Position numbers and translations under genes: made by a program. From contig NW_020169370.1 of the NCBI RefSeq assembly GCF_000988165.1, positions 1 through 18,364 on the forward strand: a DNA stretch of 18,364 bases, read 5' to 3'. This DNA is from Vairimorpha ceranae (Eukaryota; Microsporidia; Nosematidae). Under the pieces are notes generated by a model that saw only the letters and a list, made by a program, of their open reading frames with translations, had not been told where the DNA came from and did not search any database. This document shows, piece after piece, positions 1 to 7,868 of this stretch (the stretch's first letter is position 1; every line of letters starts with the position of its first letter).

Positions 1-107
1 ATAATAATAAAAAAATTTTGTCATACAAAAATTCGGTTTTCTTTAATTTTTTTTCTATTATCACTACACTCTTTTCTGTATTCTGAGGCAGATATTAGAC
101 CAGATCC
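1..107 (+). mobile_element. 3' end of a Merlin/IS1595-type DNA transposon, ending in its terminal inverted repeat
   Basis: Bases 1-103 match 6455-6557 with a single visible difference (base 86 against 6540). In the second copy this stretch begins at the stop codon of a Merlin transposase, so the window opens at the last codons and 3' untranslated region of another copy whose gene lies to the left, outside the window. The terminal repeat is 86-107 (core GGCAGATATTAGACC, ending in GATCC). The element abuts an open reading frame for a gypsy zinc knuckle, so it appears to have inserted into a gag gene. The near identity to the second copy points to recent activity of this subfamily. The other end and any target-site duplication cannot be seen here. 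Confidence 0.75.
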
Positions 108-737
108 AAAAAACCTACACAAGTAGTACCAGTCAACACCAAGTGGTGTTCATTTCATAAAATGAAGTCTTATAATACTAAAGACTGCTTTTTAAACCCG
201 AAAAGATCTGCAATTACTAATACAGTTCCTTCTAGCAACAAACATAATGAGGAGAATAGAGCATTAATTATAAGTGAAACTAAGAGTAGGTCACTTAAAG
301 CGATCGATATTAAAGGAATTATAAAAAATAAAACATCAGAATTCATTGTAGACTCTGGTTCAGATTTTAATTATGCTCACGAGAAGGTACTTAAAGTGAT
401 GAATCTAAATTATGAAGAAACAAATCCTATCACCCTGATATTTGGAGGAGGAAAGAAAGAAACTACTAACACCAAGATAACAGTGAATATAAGCTTCAAC
501 ACTGTGAAATATACGGTAGAGTTCTATGTACTAAAGGAACTACCAGTATCATTTATTTTAGGAAATGAATTCTTAATCAATAATAATTGCGGCATTAAGT
601 ATGGAAAAAGGACATTTAGCATAGGCACGGATAACGTTATGAAACTAGAGGGATGCAACAAATCTACTGATGAGATACTCGATGAATGGTTAAGTGAAAA
701 CATTTGTCTTTCAATATTCGGGACTATCCTGATTTAA
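108..737 (+). pseudogene. gypsy 1: Gag zinc knuckle plus aspartic protease
   Basis: The frame is open from the Merlin junction, upstream of the first ATG at 162, so the true start has been lost. Residues encoded at about 141-190 give a knuckle-like C-x2-H-x4-Y-x4-C pattern (WCSFHKMKSYNTKDC) in which the usual histidine is tyrosine. About 170 bases further on comes the retropepsin active-site motif FIVDSGSD, followed near 550-585 by SFILGNEFLI, which matches the ILG-x2-FL segment that packs against the active site in retroviral-type proteases. The protease would cut the Gag-Pol polyprotein. The frame runs into a stop at 737, and the RT continues in another frame from about 704. In an intact relative this could be a programmed shift, but the later breaks show decay. 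Confidence 0.75.
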
Positions 738-1285
738 ATAAAATATTGAAGTATTATATGGAGCAAAATAATCTATTTTCATCAATAAGAGCCTCACCTG
801 CACAGTTCATAACAAAAAACTCCTTAGCTATCATACAATCAAGGGGATACGCTGTCCCATATAAATTTCTACACCAAGGTCAAGAAGAAATACAGAGATT
901 ACTAAGAGAAAACATTATAAAGCCCAGCAACTCACCTTTCACAAGTCCTGCATTTTTCTTACGGAAGAAGAATAACGACTTAAGGCTGGTTATAGACTAT
1001 AAAAAAATTAACAACATGTTAGAGGATGATCCATGGATATTACCAAAAATAGATGAATGTCTTATGGAAATGAGGACAATTGATTTCTTTAGCCAGCTAG
1101 ATTTCCAGAATGGTTTTAACCAGATTAAAATAGCTGAAGATTGTCAAAAACACACCGCCTTTATATTACTAGGAAAGCAATACGAGTATAAAAGAATCCC
1201 ATTTGGCATCAAGCCGGGACCTAAAATATTTCAACGATACATTTCGGAAATATTAGAGTCGATGCGAAATTGCTTCGTCTCATAG
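704..1285 (+). pseudogene. gypsy 1: reverse transcriptase, fingers and palm (N-terminal part)
   Basis: RNA-dependent DNA polymerase that would copy the element RNA in cytoplasmic particles. Visible motifs in order: the primer-grip/fingers segment ending in RLVIDYKKIN (near 985-1010), motif A FFSQLDFQNGF with the first catalytic aspartate (about 1085-1115), and motif B RIPFGIKPGPKIFQR (about 1190-1235). The frame ends at 1285, just before the YxDD catalytic motif, which is carried in another frame from 1270. The ATG at 704 is only the first in-frame one and overlaps the end of the protease frame by 34 bases. The family motifs are clear, and a single frame change separates them from the rest of the enzyme. 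Confidence 0.85.
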
Positions 1286-1800
1286 ACGATATTGTAATAT
1301 TTAGCAAGACTAAAGATGAACGCGCTAATCTGCTCCAAGAAGTACTAGAAAAGTTATTAAAAAAAGAAGTAAGAATAAACTTCGACAAATCGAAATTTTT
1401 CATGAAGGAATTGGGCTACAAAGTAAATAGCCAAGGAATCTTTCCAAACACTAAAAGTTTGGCCAATGAAATATTTAAAAAAGAGATTAAGACCCGCAAG
1501 GGTACTCAAAAATTAATTGGAGTTATAAACTGGTACCGAAAGTTTATACCCAACCTTTCAACAAAGATAGCAGAAATTAGCAATCTACTAAAAGGGAAAG
1601 AAAATAAAGCACTTTTAACACCAAAGAAGGAAAAAGTAATCTATAAAGTAAAGGAGGAGATATTAAATGGTGCAAAGTTATGTTTTCCTAATTATAAAAA
1701 GAAATTTTTACTTGAATGTGATGCTTCGGACATAGGATTAGGAAGCATACTTCGGCAAGAAGATAAAATAATAGGATATTACTCCAAAAAAATTACTTAA
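1270..1800 (+). pseudogene. gypsy 1: RT catalytic motif, thumb and start of RNase H
   Basis: The frame opens with LIDDIVIFSKTK, the YIDD catalytic motif of RT with leucine in place of tyrosine; the frameshift sits exactly at this motif. Next come the connection segment (GVINWYRKFIPNLS, near 1515-1560), typical of gypsy RTs, and the start of RNase H with its first catalytic aspartate in LECDASDIGLG (about 1710-1745). It ends at 1800, and RNase H continues in a different frame from 1793. In the intact enzyme these segments form one chain with the preceding RT. Confidence 0.85.
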
Positions 1801-2157
1801 AGCGGAACCAAACTACAGCATTGTAGAAAAAGAGTATCTGGCCATGTTATTATCCCTCATACATTTTAAAAAGGTCATTCAAGGTTACTACATTGAAATA
1901 TTAACTGACAGTAATAATTGTACCTTTGAGAATAAAAAATCAACTTCTAGAATAAGTAGATGGAAGCTACTTATGAATGAATTTAATTACAAATAATTCA
2001 TATTAAAAGAGAAACAAATGTTATCGCAGACCATTTATCAAGATGCTTTCACATGAAAGAAACAAACATCAAAGAGAAGTATAATACTGAAGTGGAACGA
2101 TCAAGCTTAAAAACAGACACCGGAGAACTTGCAAGGGAAAAAAACCATAGATACTAA
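1793..2157 (+). pseudogene. gypsy 1: RNase H, second half, split over two frames
   Basis: Not a single open frame. The frame starting at 1793 gives NYSIVEKEYLAML (catalytic glutamate) and EILTDSNN (second aspartate) and stops at 1994. From about 1990 another frame gives HIKRETNVIADHLSR, the closing RNase H motif with its last aspartate, and stops at 2155-2157. All four acidic residues expected of a gypsy RNase H can be found between this entry and the previous one. The RNase H would degrade the RNA strand of the RNA/DNA hybrid. The split across three frames in 400 bases shows that this copy is inactive. Confidence 0.75.
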
Positions 2158-3103
2158 TAGATCCTGACAAAGTAAAAAAACTACTAAGGACAATACACAA
2201 AATTTGTGAACATCGAGGAATAACAACGATGTATTATAACATTAAGAATTACATCTACATCAAAAATATCGTAGCTGAAATAAGAGAGACAATAGAAACA
2301 TGCACAACCTGGGCAAGAGTTAAGATACATAATTATAAAAATAATAAAAGGAATAAAATAGCAGCAAATAAGAAATTCGAAAGAATCTCCACAGATATTT
2401 ACGGTCCATTCAATATAAGAGATTTTAAAAATGATTGTGTGAAAGAGATGGGGCATATCCTGTCTATAACCGATATATACACAAGATATACGAGATTATA
2501 TTTCTTCGAAAGGATAACCAGCAATGATGTGATACAATCCCTTGAGAGCTGGATTGCAGAGTTTTGTCCACCAAGTTACGTTATCTCCGACAACGGAAAA
2601 CAGTACGATAATAAAAACATGAGTGAATTCTTAAAAACCGAAATGATTGAGCAGATTCTTGTTCCTGAATACACGCCTAGCAGTAATGGCATTTCAGAAA
2701 GATTAAACAAAACGATATCTTTTACATTAACTATTAATAAGGGAAAACCTATCAGAGAAGTCGTCTCCAGAACAGAGGAAGTAATCAATATGAACTACAA
2801 TAGGTCTATTGGAACATCTCCCGCAGCATTATGTACAGGAAACGATTTTTATGATATATTAAGCACATATAAGAAAAGAACGAGTAAACAAAAACAAGAA
2901 ACATTTTTAATCAACCACAAGGTAGGAGATTGGGTATACAAAAGAGTATTTAATGCTAACAAATTGGAACTACAATATGAGCCTTTCAGCAGGCAGATAC
3001 TTGAGATAGGGCAGAAAGGTTTTGGTTTAAACTATCAGACGACTATGGATGGACGCATGTCAAGAACGTAAAGGTTATAAGAGAGGGCTGTATGTGGTAC
3101 TAA
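2154..3103 (+). pseudogene. gypsy 1: integrase (zinc-binding, core and C-terminal domains)
   Basis: The frame is open from 2154, upstream of the first ATG at 2229. The HHCC zinc-binding segment runs IHKICEHRG...ETCTTW, with the last cysteine changed to tryptophan. The rve core has the catalytic triad: D in RISTDIYGPF (near 2395), D in VISDNGKQY (near 2585) and E in NGISERLNK (near 2695), with 35 residues between the last two (DD35E), as expected for retroviral-type integrases. A final frame change near 3020 hides the last 27 codons, which end at a TAA at 3101-3103 rather than at 3071. The integrase would join the cDNA to host DNA. No chromodomain is seen. Confidence 0.85.
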
Positions 3104-3190
3104 TTTCACATGAAATGTTTTCTATTTTCTGAATTTTCTTGAAGAAATTTTAGTATAAAAATATTTCATGAAAAGAAGGGCATCGCTGTC
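3104..3190 (+). other. Junction between the two gypsy elements, with a polypurine-tract-like run
   Basis: This spacer starts right after the integrase stop of gypsy 1 and ends at the first ATG assigned to gypsy 2. It holds a purine run AAAAGAAGGG at 3171-3180, the position and composition expected of the polypurine tract that primes plus-strand DNA just before a 3' LTR. The TG that normally opens an LTR does not follow it directly, so the reading is tentative. Part of the sequence after 3181 may therefore be LTR remnant rather than coding sequence of gypsy 2. Confidence 0.35.
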
Positions 3191-3949
3191 ATGAATAACT
3201 TACATAATCATCAACAGCAAGAGAATCATAAGATCAACGGGGGATCTCACAAGAGCACAATTCCCCATGAAGTTAATAACCCATTTAAGTTACACCAATT
3301 TAGTTTGGCTTCAGGAGCGAGCATTGTGGAGAACTTTCTTAGTTCTAATCGCCTTCCTGCATTTCTCGCCACAGGATTCTTCCAAGTCCCTATTCGAGAA
3401 TTGGACAAAGAGAAAACGGCCTTCTACACGGGCAGTAGATTAATACGGTTCACAAAAATGCCACAGGGGTTCAAGAATAGCTTTGCTATATTTCAAAGGG
3501 CAATGCAACTTATTCTAAAAGACTTACTGGGAGCATGCTGTGTGGTATATATCGATGATATATTGATTTGCGGTGAAAGTATAGAGGAACACAATTTTAA
3601 TTTGACAAAGGTAATTGCACGAATTAAAAAGTATAGGCTCGAAGAAAATATAGAGAAAAGAATAGAACGAACAGAAAGTATTAAATTTTTAGGATATGAG
3701 ATCTCATACAATACTGTCAAACCTAGCTTAGAAAGGGCACATGGCATAATTGAATGTAAAAGTCCAGAAAGTAGGAAAGATATACAAAGGTTTATTGGTA
3801 TGATAAATTATGACAGGCAGTTTGTTCAAGGACTTTCAAACTACCTGAAATCGCTGTACAGATTACAGTCGAAGGATGTTAAGTTTATGTGGACAGAAAT
3901 TGAAGAAAATATTTTGTGGAGATTAAAGCTAAATAGAAACAAAGATTAG
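3191..3949 (+). pseudogene. gypsy 2: reverse transcriptase (5'-truncated)
   Basis: From about residue 60 the frame is recognisable RT: ATGFFQVPIRE (end of motif A, near 3365-3400), MPQGFKNSFAIFQRAM (motif B, near 3460-3505), VVYIDDILI (motif C with both catalytic aspartates, near 3543-3570), FLGYEIS, and FIGMINYDRQFVQGLS (connection, near 3790-3840). The catalytic aspartate expected just before ATGFF is missing: the frame reads PAFLATGFF. The first 50-60 residues do not match RT fingers and may be read-through of LTR or filler. The frame stops at 3947-3949, while RNase H continues one frame over. The missing aspartate, truncation and frameshift make it non-functional. Confidence 0.8.
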
Positions 3950-4485
3950 AATTATTTATCCCAGACATGGATGGGAATTTCACGCTGGAAACCGACGCAT
4001 CGGATACGGGGTTGAGGATATGTCTTAGGCAAGAAGGCAAGCCAGTGGCCTATTTGTCGCATACACTGTCTAGTGCAGAGAAAAACTACGGAATAACCGA
4101 AAGGGAGGTTTCGGTCACATTATAAGCCATGGAGAATCTTCAGTATTATCTAATAGGAAAGAAGTTTAAGCTAATTACTGACCACAAGGCTATAGAATTT
4201 ATATCTACCAAACTTCAATTTGGCTCAGTGCGTGTGCAAAGATGGTTCTATCGTTTTGCAGGATTTAATTTTGAAGTCGAGTATATCAAGGGTGAAGAAC
4301 TGGTGGTTGCAGATGCATTAAGCAGAAGTCACGATGGAAGTGTCTACCTGGTGCAATCAAATGAAAAAGAAAATGAGGAACAAAAAAATGCGACAATAAA
4401 CCTTCATGTTAAACTAAACCACCGGAAGAAGATCAAAAAGGATCTAATGAGGAAAGGAATTAATGATATTATTTCAAGTTGCTAG
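3943..4485 (+). pseudogene. gypsy 2: RNase H and start of the integrase zinc-binding domain
   Basis: One frame with a single internal stop (TAA at 4123-4125). Before the stop: LETDASDTG (first catalytic aspartate), AYLSHTLSSAEKNYGITERE (glutamate). After it: LITDHKAIEF (aspartate) and RWFYRFAGFNFEVEYIKG followed by VVADALSRS (final aspartate). The end of the frame carries the histidines of the integrase zinc finger (HVKLNHRKK) and the first cysteine (SSC). It then meets a TAG at 4483-4485 and continues in the same frame into the integrase. The second expected cysteine is tyrosine (TYLRK). The stops look like single-base changes in an otherwise well-kept frame. Confidence 0.8.
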
Positions 4486-5082
4486 ACATATCTGCGGAAA
4501 GACAAAAAGCTGGTGAGGACAGGTAGCTTTATCTTTACATTTTCGCCGGGGGAGAGAATTGCATTTGATTTATTAGAAATAAATAAAAACAATCTAACTA
4601 TCTTGGGGGTGGATTATTTCACGAGGAAGATGTTTGGAAGGCATCTGCAATCTAAAGAATCGAGAAAGATACTTCAATTTATCAAAGAGATTCATCTAGA
4701 ATTGCCGATTAAAACCCTCATTACGGACAACGGCCGCGAATTCAATAACAAATCACTGGACAAATTTTGTACAGATAACAGAATAGAAAGACAGTTTTCA
4801 GTACCTTATTACCATCAGAGCAATGGACGAATTGAGGGGGCAAATAAAACAATTAGAGGTGGAATAAAACACGCAAAAAAACCAATTAAAAGCATTCTAG
4901 CAAAAATCATTTCTGGTTACAATGGAACATGCCACTGGGGTATAGGAATGACACCAAATGAAGCAATGAAAACATCTAACAGAGTGGAGATACCCAAACA
5001 TCAAGATAAGTATGCAGAAGAATTCAAAAGAAAAAAAAAGAACCTTGTAAAATGTATAAAACAGGAGATAACGTTCTTTTAA
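4486..5082 (+). pseudogene. gypsy 2: integrase core
   Basis: In frame with the RNase H entry across the TAG at 4483-4485; the first ATG after that is 4513. The rve core triad is D in RIAFDLLEI (near 4565), D in LITDNGREF (near 4725) and E in NGRIEGANK (near 4835), with 35 residues between the last two (DD35E). Other family features are the HQSNG segment before the glutamate and GMTPNEAM near 4945. Toward the end the frame passes an A9 run at 5031-5039, after which the C-terminal domain is found in another frame, so the last dozen residues here are out of register. It would catalyse insertion of the element cDNA. Confidence 0.85.
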
Positions 5083-5285
5083 AAAAGGAAGTACGGAACT
5101 CAAAAATGGATAACGAATTTGAAAAAGTAGAAACAATTAGTAGTAGACTGGGAACAAACGCATACGAGGTTAATTTAGGAGATCAGAAAGTCAATCAACA
5201 TGTAAGTCAGATCAAGCGGCTTGGGAAGATGTTGGATGCTAAACATCCAGTAGATTCATATACAAACGAAATCTCAATGTCTTAA
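5052..5285 (+). pseudogene. gypsy 2: integrase C-terminal DNA-binding tail
   Basis: A 77-residue frame overlapping the core frame by 31 bases. KTGDNVLLKKEV matches the GD-x-VLL start of the SH3-like C-terminal domain of gypsy integrases, and NQHVSQIKRL matches its closing HVSQIK motif. Reading this frame upstream gives a smooth continuation from the A9 run at 5031-5039, so a slippage indel there is the likely break. The stop at 5283-5285 is probably the original end of Pol. The ATG at 5052 is not a real start. Confidence 0.75.
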
Positions 5286-5408
5286 GCGTGTTTTTTTGTT
5301 TACATGTAAAACTATAAAAAGAAATCCTAAATATATAAGGATGTCGTTGAAAATACTTCTTCTAAATCTTCCAGACCCAAACGGGTTAGCAGTGTATCTT
5401 TTCCCGAG
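5286..5408. other. Spacer between gypsy 2 and the long inverted repeat
   Basis: No open frame of note. It holds a 10-bp palindrome TTACATGTAA near 5300 and a short hairpin formed by ATCCT and AGGAT near 5326-5342. It may be the 3' untranslated region of gypsy 2 or the first, diverged part of its LTR. No clear polypurine tract or TG start was found. Confidence 0.4.
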
Positions 5409-6111
5409 ATTAAGAATAAAGGGAAAAAAATTTAGACCCATTTAGCCTTAATTATTTGCGCTCTAACGGACGGTACACAACGAAGAAGATAAAAAAATCA
5501 AAATAATTATTTGATTAAAATTAACTAATTCCGTACGATACAATCTGCTTAAATGTACATTTTTTTATTTAAGACAAATATGAATGATTTATTTATAGTA
5601 ACAAGAGATTATAAAAATCATTATTCTTATAGTTGTTAGAATTTTAGAACTAAAGACCATTAAAGCCAATTTCTTTAACTTAACATTCTTGTTATTCTAA
5701 AATATATAAAGTATAAATATTTAGATTAAAAGTATTTATTTAAATATTTTGTCAATGAAAAAAAACAATAATATTAACACAAAAAAACATAATTTTGTAT
5801 GTTACTGCTCGTATATTATATACAAATATTTGATTAAACCCACATCTAAGATCAAAGTTTATAAAAATAGTCATGACTGAAAAATTTTTATCTTGTTATT
5901 TTACATAACTTAAATGCTTTTTACTCTAAAATTTAACATTTGAAAAGTACTATTTAAATATTGAAGCTACGTAGAATAAATTATTAATAAAAAATATATG
6001 TCCAATTATTAAAATGCAAAAAGATTTTTTATCATTTACTAATGAATTATGTTGTAGCCAGCAATATGATAAGAAATTGTATTGACTATTTTTTAATCAA
6101 AAGCGTAAAAT
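5409..6111. repeat. Left arm of a ~0.7-kb inverted repeat (partner at 17318-18023)
   Basis: Reading this arm forward and 17318-18023 in reverse complement gives a continuous match from TAAGAATAAAGGG (5411-5423) to TCAAAAGCGT (6097-6106), with scattered substitutions and small indels. I judge it about nine-tenths identical by eye. It contains no long open frame and is very AT-rich. It directly follows the integrase end of a gypsy element, so an LTR is the simplest explanation; long terminal inverted repeats of a large DNA element are the alternative. Typical TG/CA ends were not identified. Similarity falls away outside these limits on both sides. Confidence 0.85.
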
Positions 6112-6214
6112 CATCTATATATATAAAAAGTTTGAATCTGACCATTTTTTTATTTTTTTACCCTTCTTTTTTAAAAATTATAAGAAATGTTTTTTTAAAG
6201 AAATAACAATTTTT
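6112..6214. other. AT-rich spacer between the repeat arm and the Merlin insertion
   Basis: Simple AT-rich sequence with a short (AT)n run near 6115-6123 and T-runs. There is weak resemblance to the reverse complement of 17260-17317 (an AATCTGA match plus T-runs), so the long repeat may extend a little here. Nothing else is visible. Confidence 0.4.
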
Positions 6215-6263
6215 GGACCTGGTCTAATATTTGCCCTTCTAGGGCAGATATTAGACCAGGTCC
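6215..6263. repeat. Terminal hairpin of the Merlin element (22-bp arms, 5-nt loop)
   Basis: Bases 6215-6236 and 6242-6263 are inverted copies with one mismatch in 22 pairs; the loop is TTCTA at 6237-6241. The arm is the same sequence as the element's right TIR. Similar one-sided hairpins sit at the ends of three other Merlin-type copies in the window (9192-9225, 9513-9543, 17124-17152). Confidence 0.9.
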
Positions 6264-6458
6264 CTTTATTTTGTTGATCCTAATTCTGGAGTTCACACTC
6301 AAAACATTGAGTCTTTTTGGAACAAAATGAAACGAGTTACAAAGTCTATGAATGGTATAAGTAAAATTCGGCTGCCTGGATTACTCTTAGAATTAATGTT
6401 TAAAGACGAATTCAAATCAAATATATTGTCAAGTTTTATGTTTCTTATTGCTGTATAA
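6264..6458 (+). pseudogene. Merlin transposase, C-terminal fragment
   Basis: The readable frame (from about 6261) gives VDPNSGVHTQNIESFWNKMK and continues without a stop to TAA at 6456-6458. The HTQNIES-F-W segment contains the glutamate of the DDE triad in IS1595/Merlin (DDE_Tnp_IS1595/ISXO2-like) transposases. The N-terminal zinc ribbon and both catalytic aspartates are absent because the left TIR is fused directly to this part. Unlike the other copies in the window, the remaining 60-odd codons carry no stop or frameshift, consistent with a young subfamily. No start codon or promoter is visible. Confidence 0.8.
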
Positions 6459-6539
6459 TAATAAAAAAATTTTGTCATACAAAAATTCGGTTTTCTTTAA
6501 TTTTTTTTCTATTATCACTACACTCTTTTCTGTATTCTG

Positions 6540-6590
6540 GGGCAGATATTAGACCAGGTGTTTTTTAGGGCAGATATTAGACCAGATCCC
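6540..6590. repeat. Tandem direct copies of the Merlin TIR at the right end
   Basis: GGGCAGATATTAGACCAG occurs at about 6540-6557 and again at 6568-6585, separated by about 10 bases rich in T. The second copy ends in GATCCC like the terminus at base 107. The first may be a truncated end of one element into which, or next to which, a second end was joined. Confidence 0.85.
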
Positions 6591-6774
6591 AAAAATCCAA
6601 ACAGGTTTTTTTAAATCCCGTGGAGGTGTTAAAAGGACCCAATCAAAAAATTTCTATGATCCTAATGTTGTCAAAAAAAATAGCATCACTAAAATTAATA
6701 TTTAAAATTTTTCTTTTAAGCTTTTACATAATAGGAGTTAAAAAATATTTCTTTTTTACCTTTACTTTATCTTT

Positions 6775-6841
6775 TCTCCCCTTTCGAATAACTACGTCCA
6801 CTTTAAAAGATTTTGTACGTAATTATTCGAAGGGGGGGAGA
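6775..6841. repeat. Imperfect inverted repeat (about 20 of 23 pairs)
   Basis: The arms 6775-6797 and 6817-6841 pair around a 19-nt spacer, with mismatches and a length difference in the G-run. It could be a foldback end of a decayed element. It differs from the Merlin hairpins in having a longer loop and no GGATC terminus. Confidence 0.6.
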
Positions 6842-7841
6842 ATGACGTAGCACACAAATTTCTAATCAATAAACATGTCAAGTAAAAACAGCGACAATAG
6901 ACACAATTTTACAATTTTTGTACAATTATGTTGGTTTTGTAACAACAACTTGAATTTAAATTTTATTGTTGTTTTGAATTAATAAATATGATTATGGAAG
7001 CCCCTTACAACACAAAGATTCGTAAAATATAAATTTTATGTAAATAATAAGATGTTTAAAATACCTTTAGTATAAAACACTATCACTAAGTATCATTAAA
7101 ATAAAAAGAATATAATTGGCAGAAACTGGTTGTTTTTTGTTCTTATATTAATCATAAATGAAATTCTTTATTCTTAAAATTTTGTTAGAGACTTAAAAAT
7201 TTTTTGAATACCTACCAGAATCGTTTTTTATTAAAAGAATCATAATTATTGTTGAGATTAAACATGGGTTTATTTTATTATAATTATTTAAATATTGACA
7301 CGCCAACCACATCATATGTTAAACATTCATTAATGCATCCTACAATTATATTAAAATATAGTTCGCAGAAGCCCGCAGAAATTTTGACGAATATAGATGT
7401 TTGTACGTATTTCAAATACAATAATTTTAATAGAATAGATGGGTTTTTATCTACTTCGATGTGCCTCCTCACAACTTTAATCAATGTAAATGGAAGAGGA
7501 AAAAATCGTTTTTGTGGTATCCCCTATGTCCCATATTGATATCACACTTCGGTTATTTATTAAAATTTAAATAGTGTTTTAAAAATAAATATTTAAGAAA
7601 TTAAATTTTGATGATGATAAAGGAATTAAAGAAGCAAATGACTGACAACTTCAACAAGAAACACAACGGCTAAAAGACTAGACTAACTGGGTGTGTGAGC
7701 AATATAAAAAATATACAAGTTGCTTACAATATATTAAAAAACCATTTCTAACACGATTGTGTGTTAATTTAGAAATAACATTTTTTAATATCTAAAGGGG
7801 AATGGTTTAATATTTTAGTCATTAGCATTAAATTTTTGAAG

Positions 7842-7846
7842 AAAAA
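7842..7846 (-). terminator. RNA polymerase III T5 terminator for the tRNA gene
   Basis: On the minus strand the tRNA 3' end at 7869 is followed 22-26 nt later by TTTTT (plus strand AAAAA at 7842-7846). A short T-run is the usual Pol III stop signal. An AAAAA pattern on the minus strand nearer the gene does not interfere. Confidence 0.55.
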
Positions 7847-7868
7847 GCGACTTGTTTTTGCATAAGAA

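Larger units (their letters stand above)
108..3103 (+). mobile_element. Degenerate Ty3/gypsy retrotransposon 1 (gag end to integrase)
   Basis: In order: a Gag zinc-knuckle remnant, an aspartic protease, reverse transcriptase, RNase H, an HHCC zinc-binding segment, the integrase core and the integrase C-terminus. This domain order (integrase last) is that of Ty3/gypsy (Metaviridae) elements. At least five frame changes (near 704-737, 1270-1285, 1793-1800, 1990 and 3020) break the polyprotein, and the zinc finger and the RT active site carry changed residues, so it is dead. The 5' part is cut off by the Merlin end at 107, and no long terminal repeat is recognised on either side. It differs clearly in sequence from the second gypsy element at 3191-5285. 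Confidence 0.85.
3191..5285 (+). mobile_element. 5'-truncated Ty3/gypsy retrotransposon 2
   Basis: Order: RT from about motif A onward, RNase H, zinc-binding segment, integrase core and integrase C-terminal tail. Gag, protease and the first part of RT are absent. The remaining gene is broken by a frame change at 3940-3950, two in-frame stops (TAA 4123-4125, TAG 4483-4485) and a shift near an A9 run at 5031-5039. The sequence differs from gypsy 1 in every domain, so it is a different family lying next to it in the same orientation. The 3' side runs into the left arm of the long inverted repeat 123 bases after the stop, so that arm could be its LTR. Confidence 0.8.
6215..6590 (+). mobile_element. 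Internally deleted Merlin/IS1595-type element with both ends
   Basis: The left end is a TIR at 6215-6236 (GGACCTGGTCTAA...GCCC) immediately repeated in inverse at 6242-6263. The right side carries the TIR twice in direct orientation (about 6540-6558 and 6568-6590). Between them is only the C-terminal part of a transposase gene (to 6458), followed by a 3' region nearly identical to bases 1-103 of the window. The structure is that of a non-autonomous deletion derivative: the left end has been joined to the last quarter of the gene. With the full enzyme supplied by another copy, such an element could have been moved. No clean target-site duplication was found. Confidence 0.75.
6591..7868. other. 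Unassigned AT-rich region with a foldback and weak coding-like traces
   Basis: No recognisable gene. An imperfect inverted repeat lies at 6775-6797 / 6817-6841 (CTTTCGAATAACTACGT against ACGTAATTATTCGAAGG). The purine run AGGGGGGGAGAA (6831-6842) followed by TGACG resembles a polypurine tract plus LTR start, and TGGTATC near 7514 resembles a primer-binding site, so 6843-7513 could be an LTR remnant. This is speculative. Open frames at 6620-6850 and 7249-7539 (plus) and 7284-7484 (minus) match nothing I know. From 7603 to 7791 one frame with two stops has protein-like composition, but I do not recognise it. A weak foldback covers about 7732-7793. Confidence 0.4.

Noticed and set aside
2184..2788. 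Minus-strand frames within gypsy 1 (also 1221-1403, 3493-3747, 4897-5136)
   Set aside because: Shadows of the well-supported plus-strand retrotransposon domains.
6620..6850. Open reading frame of 76 codons on the plus strand
   Set aside because: Hydrophobic, low-complexity translation from an AT-rich stretch, no family motif, and its end overlaps an inverted repeat; treated as non-coding or the tail of a decayed element.
7249..7539. Open frame of 96 codons (plus) and an overlapping minus-strand frame at 7284-7484
   Set aside because: Both strands are open over the same bases and neither resembles a known protein. No start context or conservation evidence, so not called as a gene.
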